From Actinomycetes bacterium (lineage in GTDB: Bacteria > Actinomycetota > Actinomycetes > Actinomycetales > Cellulomonadaceae), in contig JAEWEJ010000200.1 in assembly GCA_023389455.1 (NCBI GenBank), positions 1 through 10,904 on the forward strand: a stretch of 10,904 nt of DNA. Reading direction: 5' to 3'. This document shows, in pieces, positions 1 to 7,617 of this stretch. Position numbers and translations under genes: made by a program. The notes below the pieces were generated by a model, which was not told the origin of the DNA, did no database searches, and worked only from the letters and a program-made list of their open reading frames with translations. The first letter of the stretch is position 1, and the number at the start of each line of letters is the position of its first letter.

Positions 1-37
1 GACCTGCGGCTGGGCGAGGGCGGTGCCGCGGTCGTCG
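1..37 (+). repeat. 37-bp direct repeat, copy 1
   Basis: Bases 1-37 are identical to 867-903, and the match ends at base 38 (T here, C at 904). Both copies are read in the same codon phase and give the same peptide, DLRLGEGGAAVV. The left end of this copy coincides with the window edge, so its full length cannot be judged. A perfect 37-bp match between unrelated genes is unlikely by chance, even at this GC content. Confidence 0.9.
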
Positions 38-414
38 TCGCTGCTGTCGTCGGGGTGCTCGGCGCGGCTCTCGGAGGCGCGGACCCGGTCGGACCGGTGC
101 GCCCGCCCGACGACCTGGCGTCCCCGCAGACGGGCCCGCTCGTCGCGCCCGTGCCCGCGCCGCACTCGCTGGCGGGCACGCGCGAGGCGGACGGCTCGGT
201 GACGTTCACGTGGCAGAATCCCGACCCTCAGGACGGGGACGGCTACGCGTGGGGCGTGCTCACCGCGACCGGCGAGCCGACGCTGGCGCTGGTCGGCACG
301 GAGCGTGCGACGGTCCCGGCCGACCAGGCGACCGGTGAGGTGTGCATCCAGGTGGCGATCGTGCGGGCGGACCGCAGCAGCACCGCACGACCCGCGCAGG
401 GGTGCGTGCCGTGA
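1..414 (+). CDS. C-terminal fragment of a single-pass membrane protein with extracellular FN3-like tail (possibly Ser/Thr protein kinase)
   Basis: The 5' end lies outside the window; 137 codons are visible, ending in TGA at 412-414. Residues about 11-26 of the fragment form one hydrophobic segment rich in Val, Ala and Gly. A Pro-rich linker follows, then a module of about 85 residues with a fibronectin-III flavour (SVTFTWQNPDP, then a YAWGVL strand) and two cysteines (EVCIQV and QGCVP at the extreme C terminus) that could pair outside the cell. No kinase catalytic motif is visible; the kinase suggestion rests on the architecture (membrane span plus small extracellular sensor tail) and on the usual neighbours of such operons, so it is inference. 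Its stop overlaps the next gene's GTG start (GTGA at 411-414), which implies translational coupling. The first 37 bases duplicate 867-903 exactly, so the extreme N-terminal residues seen here may not belong to the true protein. Confidence 0.6.
   Translation, partial: DLRLGEGGAAVVVAAVVGVLGAALGGADPVGPVRPPDDLASPQTGPLVAPVPAPHSLAGTREADGSVTFTWQNPDPQDGDGYAWGVLTATGEPTLALVGTERATVPADQATGEVCIQVAIVRADRSSTARPAQGCVP
398..402 (+). promoter_or_regulatory. Ribosome binding site for the giant Ig/FN3 gene
   Basis: AGGGG lies 8 nt before the GTG at 411, inside the 3' end of the upstream gene. It supports 411 as the start rather than the earlier in-frame GTG at 342, which would overlap the upstream gene by 73 nt and add an N-terminal extension without clear function. 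Confidence 0.6.
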
Positions 415-3400
415 CGTGGTGGAACCCGCGGACGTGGCGCCGGCGCCCGGTGACCACCGTCGCCGCCGTCGTCACCGTGCCCGCGATCGTGCTGACGCTC
501 GCGCTGGTGGACCGTGGGTTCCCGCTCGCCCGGGTGGACCTCAACGACGGGGGCGTCTGGCTCACGGCGACGAGCCAGCTGAGCCTGGGCCGCTACAACG
601 TGCCCGTCGAGGAGCTCGACGGTGGCCTGGTCACCACGAGCAGCGACTTCGACGTGCGGCAGGACGGCGGGTGGGTCCTCCTGGTCGAGCCGTCGACGGT
701 CTCGGTGGTCGACCCGGCCGCGGTCGCGACCACCACCCAGCTCGCGACGCCCGACACCGACGTGTCGATGGCGGCGGGCCGTGTGGCCTTCGTGGACGGC
801 GCGGGCGACGCGTGGGTCCGTCACGTCGGTGAGCTGGACCTGCTCGACCTGGAGGACGGCGCGCCGGACCTGCGGCTGGGCGAGGGCGGTGCCGCGGTCG
901 TCGCACGCTCCGGCGCGGTGCTGGCCGTCGCCCCGCAGGACGGCGCCGTGACGCTGGTGCCCGCGACCCAGCCGGTCGCGCCGCAGCAGCTGGGCACGCT
1001 GGGCGAGGTCGAGGTCGACGAGGTGACCGCGGTCGGCGAGGAGCTGGTCGTGCTGTCCGGCAGCACCGTGCGCACCCTGGCCGGCGAGGTCACCGTGGAC
1101 GACACCGACCTGGTGCTGCAGCAGCCCGGACCCGCCGCCGACGTGGTGCTCCTGTCGGGCAGGTCCGCCCTGTGGGAGGTGCCGCTCGACGGCGGCACGC
1201 CGCGCCGGCACGACACGACCGGCTCCGGCACGCCCGCGGCGCCCGTCCGCGTGGGGGACTGCGCGTACGCGGCGTGGGCGTCGATGCTCGGTGCCTCGCT
1301 GCAGCTGTGCGACGGCCGGGACCCGCAGGTCGACGACCTCGAGGGCATGACCGCGGCCGACCGGCTCGCCTTCCGGGTCAACCGGGGCTTCGTCGTGCTG
1401 AACGACACGGCGGGCGGCCGGGTGTGGCTTCCCCAGGAGGACACCGCCGTCCGCGTGCCCAACTGGGACGACATCGTTCCCGAGGAGGACCCGGAGGACT
1501 CGGAGGAGGACTCCGAGAGCGGTGAGGTGACGCAGGAGCCGGTCACCGAGTGCAGCGAGCAGAGCGCACCGCCGGTGGCCGTGGACGACGAGTTCGGGGT
1601 CCGGGCCGGACGGACGCGGGTCCTGCCGGTCATCGACAACGACTCGTCCTCGGACTGCGGGATCCTCGTGATCTCCGAGGTCGACGCGCTGCCCGCCGAC
1701 TTCGGCGTCGTGGAGCGGATCCGCGGTGGACGCGCCCTGCAGGTGCGGGTGCTCGAGGGTGCGTCGGGCACCGCGCAGCTGAGCTACACGGTGACCGACG
1801 GGCGTGGCGTCAACGCACCGGCCACGGCGACCGTGCGGCTGACCGTCAGCGACGGCGACACCCCGCCCGCCCAGCTGCGGACCTCCACGCTCACCGTGGA
1901 GACCGGCGGCCAGATGGTGCACGGCGTGCTCGCGGACTTCCACGACCCCGACGGGGACGACCTGCTGCTGGTCGGTGCGACCGCGGACCCGGCCGCCGGC
2001 ACCGCGCGGTTCCGGCAGGACGGCGTGCTCACGTTCACGGCGGACGGCGGGACGCTGGGCCGCACGTCCGTGCAGGTGCAGGTCTCCGACGGCACGCACG
2101 TCGTCGACGGCGAGGTCGTCGTGGACGTGCGCGCGGCCGGCTCGGTGCCGCCGCAGGTCGACCCCGTGCACGCCGTCGCGTACGTCGGGCAGGAGATCGA
2201 GGTGCGGCCCCTGGACGCCGTGCGGTCGGCCTCGTCCGAGCCCCCGCGCCTCGCGGCCGTGGCCGACACCGTGGGTGCCACGATCGTGCCGGACCTGCAG
2301 GCGGGGACGTTCTCCTTCAAGGCCGCGCGGGCGAACTCGTACTACGTGCAGTTCGTCGTGACCGCGGCGCCGCAGCAGGTCACGGGGATCGCGCGGATCG
2401 ACGTCCGCGAGTGGCCCGAGCAGGCCCAGCCGCCCGTCGCCGTGCGCGACCTGGCGCTGCTCCCGGCGGGTGGGCAGGTCACGATCGACCCGCTCGCCAA
2501 CGACGAGGACCCGGCGAACAACGTCCTGGTGCTGCAGTCGGTGGACACGCCCGAGGACTCGGGGCTGCAGGTGGCGGTCCTCGAGCACCGGTACGTGCAG
2601 ATCCGTGCGGAGCGCACCCCCGACGGCCCGGTGGTGCTGTCCTACGAGGTCTCGAACGGGTCCGCCTCGGCGCGCGGCGAGATCGTGGTGCAGCCCGTGC
2701 CGCCGTCGGCGTCGTCCCAGCCCCCGGTCGTGCCCAACGTCGAGGTGACCGTCCGCGCGGGCGGCGTCGTGACGATCCCCGTCCTGGCGGGCGCGTCGGA
2801 CCCCGACGGCGACGCGCTGACGGTGCTGCGGGAGCTGCCGGAGCCGCTGGCCGAGGGCGACGGCCTGCTCTTCGTGTCCGGCGACGTGCTGCGGTACCAG
2901 GCGCCCGCCCGGGCCCTGACCGCGCGGGCGACGTTCGCCGTGCAGGACACGGCGGGCAACGTCACGGCGGCCACCGTGACGGTCCGGGTGCACGAGTCCG
3001 ACCCCGACACGAAGTCCCCGCCGCGCCCGAAGGACGTCGAGGCCCGGGTCTTCGACGGCGACACGGTCCGCATCCCCGTGCCGCTGGTCGGCATCGACGA
3101 CGACGGTGACGGCGTGACCCTGCTGGGCCAGGCCTCGGCGCCCGGTCTGGGGAGGGTCGTCGAGGTCGGGCCCGACTGGATCGAGTACGAGGCGTTCCCC
3201 GAGTCGCGCGGCACGGACGTCTTCACCTACGCGGTCGAGGACTGGGTGGGGCAGCGTGCCGTGGCGACCGTGCGTGTGGGCATCGCCCCGCGGCCGTCGG
3301 GGGCGTCCACGGTCACCGCGGTGGACGACGCCGTGACCCTGCGCCCGGGGCAGCGCGTCGAGGTGCGGGTCCTGGCCAACGACATCGACTCGACGAACCG

Positions 3401-6400
3401 TGAGCTGCGGCTGGAGTCCATCGAGGTGCCGCCGGGCGTCCAGGCGGAGATCGACGGGCGCCGGATCGTCGTGACCGCACCGTCGAGCCCCACCGTCGTG
3501 CCCATCCCGTACCTGGTGACGAACGGCGGCGGTGGCCGCGACTACGGCGTGCTCACGGTCACCGTGACGGACGACGCGCCTGTGCAGCCGCCCGTGGCTC
3601 GTGACGTCCTCGTGCCGGCCATCGACACGCTCGGCAAGACCGAGGTCTCCGTCGACGTCCTCGCCGTGGCGCAGAACCCGTCGGGCCCGCTGTCCGACCT
3701 CGAGGTGTCCGTGCCGTCGTCGCACGCCGATGTCGCCCGCGTCACGGCGGACGGGGCCGTCGTCGTGACCCTCGTGGACCACGCGCAGACCGTGCCGTAC
3801 CGGCTGGTGAACCGCACCGCGCCCGAGGCCGACGCGTACGCGTTCATCACGGTGCCGGCGCTGGGCTTCTTCCCGCCGCAGCTGCGCCCGCGGGCTCCCG
3901 AGCTCCGGGTCGCGAGCGGCGAGGAGCTGGTCATCCCGCTGGCTGCGCAGGTCCAGGTGGCGCCCGGCCGCGAGCCGACCATCGCGGACCCGACGCAGGT
4001 CACCGCGACGCGCTCCAGCGGCGGAGAGCTGGTCAAGGACGTCGCCACGCTGGTGTTCACGTCGGCGCCCGGCTACGCCGGGCCGGCGTCGATCTCCGTG
4101 CCCGTGACCGACGCCACCGGTCCCTCCGACACGACCGCACGCACCACGCTCCTGACGCTGCAGATCACGGTTTTCGCCGTCGACGACCACCCCCCGGTGT
4201 TCGAGAGCACGACCATCGAGGTCTACCCGGGTGAGGCCGCGGTCCGCGTGGACCTCCTGGCCCTGACCCGCGGGCCCGAGCAGGCCGACGGCACCGCCAC
4301 GCCGGCCGACCGGTACGGCTTCCGGTCCGTCTCGGGGGTGCCCGCCGGGTTCTCCGCCGGGCTCGACGGCACGGAGCTGCGGGTGTCGGCGCCCGCGACC
4401 ACGCCCAAGGGCACCACCGGCAGGATCGAGATGGAGCTGACCTACGGGCGCAACGGTGTGATGAAGGTCGCGGTCGACCTGCGGGTCGTCGCGAGCAGCC
4501 GGCGCACCGCCACCGTTCAGGACTTCGAGGTCCCGGACGGCGAGCAGGGCCGGGAGAAGGTCGTCGAGGTGCTGCGGGACGCGTTCAACCCGTTCGCCGA
4601 GCAGGGGCCGCTGACGGTCGTCGGGGCGGTCGTCGAGACCCCGGGCGCGGGCACCGCAGGGGCGACGCCGACGAGCGTGTCGATCCGGCCGAGCACCGAC
4701 TTCATCGGGCGGATGGTCGTGCGCTACCGCGTGCGGGACGTCACCGGCGACCCGAGCCGCGAGGTCGAGGGCAGGGTCGGGGTCACCGTCAGCGGGGTCC
4801 CGCTTGCCCCCGTGCCGCCACGGATCGGCGAGGTCCGCGACCGGACGGTGGTCCTGTCCTGGACGGCTCCCGACAACCGCGGCCAGCCGATCACCGAGTA
4901 CCGCGTCACGACGATGCCCGGTGGTGCGCAGCGCACGTGCATGAGCACGACCTGCACGATCGACGGTCTCACCAACGACACCGAGTACACGTTCACCGTG
5001 GCGGCCCGCAACAGGGTCGGCTGGTCCGAGGAGTCGCCGGCGTCGGCACCGGCCCGGCCCGACGCCGTCCCGGACGCGCCCGGCCCGCCGCGGCTCGTGT
5101 TCGGCGACCAGGCGGTGACCGCGACGTGGGACGCACCGGCCTCCAACGGGTCGTCGGTCTCCAGCTACTCCCTGGAGATCAGCCCGGCGCCGGAGTCCGG
5201 CTCCGCCAGCCGGACGACGAGTGCGACGTCGTACACGTTCGAGAGGCTGCGCAACGGCGTCGCGTACACGGTCCGGGTCCGGGCGCACAACAAGGCGCCC
5301 GAGCCCAGCGGCTGGAGCATGTGGTCGGGCGCCGAGGTGCCCGCAGCCGTGCCCGGCGCGCCCGCGGGTCTGAGTGCCACGCGCGAGAACACGGCCCTGG
5401 GCGGGCAGATCAGCGTGTCCTGGGGGGACACGCCCGCGAACGGGGACGCGATCAAGAGGTACGAGCTCGTGATCAGCGGCGGCCCCGGCCAGGGGACGTT
5501 CCCCCTGGGGGCCGACGCGCGCTCCTACGCCTTCACCCAGGCGGCGAACGGGGTGGAGTACACCTTCGCGCTGCGGGCGTACAACAAGGCGGGCGGCGGG
5601 GCGGCCGCCACGGCGACCGCCTCGACGTACGGCCTGCCGGGCGCGCCGGGCGTGCCGACCGCCGAGCCGGTCGTCGGCCAGGGCGCAGTGCGCCTCTCGT
5701 GGGGCACGGCCGACCCCAACGGCGCCGCGATCTCGGGCCACGTCGTGCGCGTGAGCGGGCCTGGCGGTGCCTACTCTCTCGAGGTCGGGCCGGGGACGTC
5801 GACGACCGTCGGCGACCTGGTCGGCGGTGCCACGTACACGTTCACCGTCGTCGCGCGCAACGCGCAGGGCGAGGGTGCGCCGAGCGGTGCTGCGACCGCG
5901 ACCGCGTCCGTGCCGCCGGGTCAGCCGTCCGTCTCGGCACCGGAGGTCGTGACCACCTCCGGTCCGCTCAACAAGCCGGCGACGATCCGGGTGAGGTGGG
6001 CGGCGCCGTCACCCGGGTCGACCGGCCAGCTGCGCTACGAAGTCGTCCTCACCGGGCCGGGCGGTGCGCGCAGCGTCCAGGGTGAGGTGGTCGGCGGCGA
6101 GGCGACGTTCGACGTCAGCGGGTGGAGCTTCGCGCCCCGGGGGTCGACGGTCACGGCCACGGTGCAGGCCTCCGCCACGGTGTCCGGCCAGGTCCTCGCC
6201 GGGCCGGTCGGAACCTCCTCCGCCACGATCGGACGGTGGGGAGGCGAGCCGAGCGCGCCCGGCGCACCGGGGCTCGTCGCCGACAGCGCCACCGCTCCGA
6301 GGACCCTGACGCTGACGTGGGCTGCACCTGCTGACGGTGGCGTCGCGATCTCGCGGTACGACGTGCGCTGGCGGGTGACGCGTGTCGGCGGCGGCTCGGA

Positions 6401-6596
6401 GACGTTCGAGTGGCAGCTGGGCGGGTCGGTGACGCAGGACACCCGCACGCTGGCCGACCTGGGGATCGGCCCGGGCGACTCCGTCGCCGTCTCGGTCCGT
6501 GCGGTCAACGACGTCGGTGACGGTGGCTGGTCGCCCGACGCGCTGTACACGGTCCCCCTGCCGCCGGGGCCTGCCCCGGGTGGCGACGGAGGATGA
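411..6596 (+). CDS. Giant membrane-anchored surface protein: probable beta-propeller, ~11 Ig-like and 6 FN3 modules
   Basis: This encodes 2061 residues from a GTG start chosen for the GTGA overlap and AGGGG site. The N terminus is basic (TWRRRP) and leads into a hydrophobic segment at about residues 14-33 with no clear signal peptidase site, so it looks like a signal anchor with the rest outside the cell. Residues ~40-350 are short beta-strand repeats of the form GGVWL, GGWVLLV and GRVAFVDG, resembling a beta-propeller. An acidic linker follows (357-373). From 387 to 1463 there are about eleven ~98-residue Ig/cadherin-like modules, many opening with PPV and carrying DPDGD motifs that may bind calcium. 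Six FN3 modules begin near 1464, 1554, 1648, 1743, 1835 (divergent) and 1947, with typical W-x-AP and YTFTVxAxN signatures. It ends in a Gly/Pro-rich tail without LPXTG or a second membrane span. The role is inferred to be an envelope-spanning or adhesive rod working with the MoxR-DUF58-transglutaminase proteins downstream; the substrate is unknown. Confidence 0.9.
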   Translation: MTWWNPRTWRRRPVTTVAAVVTVPAIVLTLALVDRGFPLARVDLNDGGVWLTATSQLSLGRYNVPVEELDGGLVTTSSDFDVRQDGGWVLLVEPSTVSVVDPAAVATTTQLATPDTDVSMAAGRVAFVDGAGDAWVRHVGELDLLDLEDGAPDLRLGEGGAAVVARSGAVLAVAPQDGAVTLVPATQPVAPQQLGTLGEVEVDEVTAVGEELVVLSGSTVRTLAGEVTVDDTDLVLQQPGPAADVVLLSGRSALWEVPLDGGTPRRHDTTGSGTPAAPVRVGDCAYAAWASMLGASLQLCDGRDPQVDDLEGMTAADRLAFRVNRGFVVLNDTAGGRVWLPQEDTAVRVPNWDDIVPEEDPEDSEEDSESGEVTQEPVTECSEQSAPPVAVDDEFGVRAGRTRVLPVIDNDSSSDCGILVISEVDALPADFGVVERIRGGRALQVRVLEGASGTAQLSYTVTDGRGVNAPATATVRLTVSDGDTPPAQLRTSTLTVETGGQMVHGVLADFHDPDGDDLLLVGATADPAAGTARFRQDGVLTFTADGGTLGRTSVQVQVSDGTHVVDGEVVVDVRAAGSVPPQVDPVHAVAYVGQEIEVRPLDAVRSASSEPPRLAAVADTVGATIVPDLQAGTFSFKAARANSYYVQFVVTAAPQQVTGIARIDVREWPEQAQPPVAVRDLALLPAGGQVTIDPLANDEDPANNVLVLQSVDTPEDSGLQVAVLEHRYVQIRAERTPDGPVVLSYEVSNGSASARGEIVVQPVPPSASSQPPVVPNVEVTVRAGGVVTIPVLAGASDPDGDALTVLRELPEPLAEGDGLLFVSGDVLRYQAPARALTARATFAVQDTAGNVTAATVTVRVHESDPDTKSPPRPKDVEARVFDGDTVRIPVPLVGIDDDGDGVTLLGQASAPGLGRVVEVGPDWIEYEAFPESRGTDVFTYAVEDWVGQRAVATVRVGIAPRPSGASTVTAVDDAVTLRPGQRVEVRVLANDIDSTNRELRLESIEVPPGVQAEIDGRRIVVTAPSSPTVVPIPYLVTNGGGGRDYGVLTVTVTDDAPVQPPVARDVLVPAIDTLGKTEVSVDVLAVAQNPSGPLSDLEVSVPSSHADVARVTADGAVVVTLVDHAQTVPYRLVNRTAPEADAYAFITVPALGFFPPQLRPRAPELRVASGEELVIPLAAQVQVAPGREPTIADPTQVTATRSSGGELVKDVATLVFTSAPGYAGPASISVPVTDATGPSDTTARTTLLTLQITVFAVDDHPPVFESTTIEVYPGEAAVRVDLLALTRGPEQADGTATPADRYGFRSVSGVPAGFSAGLDGTELRVSAPATTPKGTTGRIEMELTYGRNGVMKVAVDLRVVASSRRTATVQDFEVPDGEQGREKVVEVLRDAFNPFAEQGPLTVVGAVVETPGAGTAGATPTSVSIRPSTDFIGRMVVRYRVRDVTGDPSREVEGRVGVTVSGVPLAPVPPRIGEVRDRTVVLSWTAPDNRGQPITEYRVTTMPGGAQRTCMSTTCTIDGLTNDTEYTFTVAARNRVGWSEESPASAPARPDAVPDAPGPPRLVFGDQAVTATWDAPASNGSSVSSYSLEISPAPESGSASRTTSATSYTFERLRNGVAYTVRVRAHNKAPEPSGWSMWSGAEVPAAVPGAPAGLSATRENTALGGQISVSWGDTPANGDAIKRYELVISGGPGQGTFPLGADARSYAFTQAANGVEYTFALRAYNKAGGGAAATATASTYGLPGAPGVPTAEPVVGQGAVRLSWGTADPNGAAISGHVVRVSGPGGAYSLEVGPGTSTTVGDLVGGATYTFTVVARNAQGEGAPSGAATATASVPPGQPSVSAPEVVTTSGPLNKPATIRVRWAAPSPGSTGQLRYEVVLTGPGGARSVQGEVVGGEATFDVSGWSFAPRGSTVTATVQASATVSGQVLAGPVGTSSATIGRWGGEPSAPGAPGLVADSATAPRTLTLTWAAPADGGVAISRYDVRWRVTRVGGGSETFEWQLGGSVTQDTRTLADLGIGPGDSVAVSVRAVNDVGDGGWSPDALYTVPLPPGPAPGGDGG
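867..903 (+). repeat. 37-bp direct repeat, copy 2 (inside the giant gene)
   Basis: This copy encodes residues 153-164 of the giant protein, within a propeller-like strand repeat, where it reads naturally into the flanking residues (GAPDLRLGEGG, then ARSGAVLAV). It therefore looks native here, whereas the copy at 1-37 sits at the window edge. Confidence 0.85.
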
Positions 6597-6661
6597 GCCC
6601 CCCCGTGCCGATGACCACCCCCCGGACCCCCGCCCCCACCGACTGGAGCCCTCGCACATGA
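6593..6661 (+). CDS. Possible 22-codon coupling mini-ORF between giant gene and moxR
   Basis: An ATG at 6593 overlaps the giant gene's stop as ATGA, and the frame's TGA at 6659-6661 overlaps the moxR ATG as a second ATGA. The peptide would be 22 residues, seven of them Pro, starting MSPPVPMTTP. GGAGG at 6588-6592 directly abuts the ATG, too close for efficient use; an internal in-frame GTG at 6605 lies 12 nt from that GGAGG. moxR has its own GGAG site, so coupling is not needed to explain its expression. This may be chance in a short C-rich junction; the double stop/start overlap is the only support. Confidence 0.25.
   Translation: MSPPVPMTTPRTPAPTDWSPRT
6598..6637 (+). other. C-tract cluster in the giant gene-moxR junction (G-tracts on - strand)
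   Basis: Four C-runs of 7, 6, 5 and 5 bases occur at 6598-6604, 6618-6623, 6627-6631 and 6633-6637. The - strand therefore carries G-runs separated by 1, 3 and 13 nt, a long-loop quadruplex candidate. In the transcript the segment is C-rich, as in Rho-loading sites. No hairpin terminator is visible here. Confidence 0.4.
6645..6648 (+). promoter_or_regulatory. Ribosome binding site for moxR
   Basis: GGAG lies 9 nt upstream of the ATG at 6658 and supports that start over any in-frame start upstream, which would fall inside the giant gene. Confidence 0.6.
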
Positions 6662-7614
6662 CCCCCGAGCAGACCGCCTGGTTCGCCGAGACCTTCGACG
6701 CCCTCGTGGCCAACGTGGGGGAGGCGCTCCTGGGCAAGGAGGAGACGGTCCGCCTCGTCCTGACGGCGATGCTGGCCGACGGGCACGTCCTGCTGGAGGA
6801 CGCGCCCGGCACGGGCAAGACCTCGCTGGCCAAGGCGATCGCCGCGACCGTGCAGGGCTCGCACCACCGGATCCAGTTCACGCCCGACCTGCTGCCGTCC
6901 GACGTCACGGGCGTGACGATCTACGACCAGTCGTCGCAGCGGTTCGAGTTCCACCCCGGCCCGATCTTCGCGTCCGTCGTGCTGGCGGACGAGATCAACC
7001 GTGCGTCGCCCAAGACGCAGGCGGCGCTGCTGGAGGTCATGGAGGAGGCGAACGTCACGGTCGACGGCGTGACGCACCCGGTGGGGCGCCCGTTCATGGT
7101 CATCGCCACGCAGAACCCGATCGAGCAGGCCGGCACGTACCGGCTGCCCGAGGCGCAGCTCGACCGGTTCCTGCTCAAGACGTCGCTCGGGTACCCCGAC
7201 CGCGCCGCGGCCGTCGAGATCCTCGCGGGCGCCAAGGACCGCACCGCAGCGCTGCGACCGCGCATCACGACGCAGGCGGTGGGCACGATGGCCGACCTCG
7301 CGCTGACCGTCCACGTCGACGACGTCGTGCTCGACTACATCGCACGGCTGCTCGAGGCGACGCGTGACGACCCGCAGACCGCGCTCGGTGCCAGCGTCCG
7401 CGGCGGTCTCGCGCTGGTGCGCTGCGCCAAGGTGCAGGCCGCGGCCGACGGGCGCGACTACGTCCTGCCGGACGACGTCAAGTCCCTCGCGCAGGCGGTG
7501 CTCGCGCACCGCCTGGTGCTGGACTCCGAGGCGGAGTTCGCCGGGGTCACGGCCCCCGAGGTCGTCGGACGCGTGCTCGAGCAGGTCGCGCCGCCGTCGC
7601 TGCGGACGGTCTGA
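6658..7614 (+). CDS. MoxR-family AAA+ ATPase
   Basis: A complete 318-residue protein, the usual length for MoxR ATPases, and expected to be cytoplasmic. Visible motifs in order are Walker A APGTGKT (49-55), the HPGPIF segment (99-104), Walker B VVLADE (107-112) followed by INRASPKTQAALLE, sensor 1 ATQNP (150-154), the LPEAQLDRF motif (163-171) with a candidate arginine finger, sensor 2 GASVRG (244-249) and the lid motif LAHRL (282-286). All ATP-binding and hydrolysis residues are intact. MoxR proteins are chaperone-like ATPases that commonly act with DUF58/VWA partners encoded next door. The DUF58 gene follows after only 3 nt, so the pair is probably co-translated. The ATG start is supported by GGAG and by the N-terminal MTPEQTAWF helix, which fits the family. 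Confidence 0.95.
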   Translation: MTPEQTAWFAETFDALVANVGEALLGKEETVRLVLTAMLADGHVLLEDAPGTGKTSLAKAIAATVQGSHHRIQFTPDLLPSDVTGVTIYDQSSQRFEFHPGPIFASVVLADEINRASPKTQAALLEVMEEANVTVDGVTHPVGRPFMVIATQNPIEQAGTYRLPEAQLDRFLLKTSLGYPDRAAAVEILAGAKDRTAALRPRITTQAVGTMADLALTVHVDDVVLDYIARLLEATRDDPQTALGASVRGGLALVRCAKVQAAADGRDYVLPDDVKSLAQAVLAHRLVLDSEAEFAGVTAPEVVGRVLEQVAPPSLRTV

Positions 7615-7617
7615 GCG

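Noticed and set aside
342..410. Upstream in-frame GTG at 342 as the start of the giant gene
   Set aside because: It would overlap the preceding gene by 73 nt, and the extra 23 residues look like an out-of-frame reading of that gene. The GTG at 411 has a well-spaced AGGGG and the common GTGA overlap.
1550..3109. A 519-codon alternative + strand frame within the giant gene
   Set aside because: It is an Arg/Ala/Gly-rich shadow of the real frame with no domain or ribosome binding site.
243..5741. A 1832-codon open frame on the - strand antisense to the giant gene
   Set aside because: Its protein is Arg/Gly/His/Asp-rich low-complexity sequence without domains. In very GC-rich genes the reverse complements of stop codons are rare, so long antisense frames arise as shadows; the + strand frame has clear Ig and FN3 modules.
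6499..6657. Longer N-terminal extension of the MoxR protein
   Set aside because: It would lie largely inside the giant gene and encode Arg/Pro-rich sequence atypical for the family; the ATG at 6658 has a GGAG site and gives the normal length.
6597..6657. Transcription terminator between the giant gene and moxR
   Set aside because: There is no stable hairpin followed by a T-run in the 61 nt, and the tight spacing suggests read-through.
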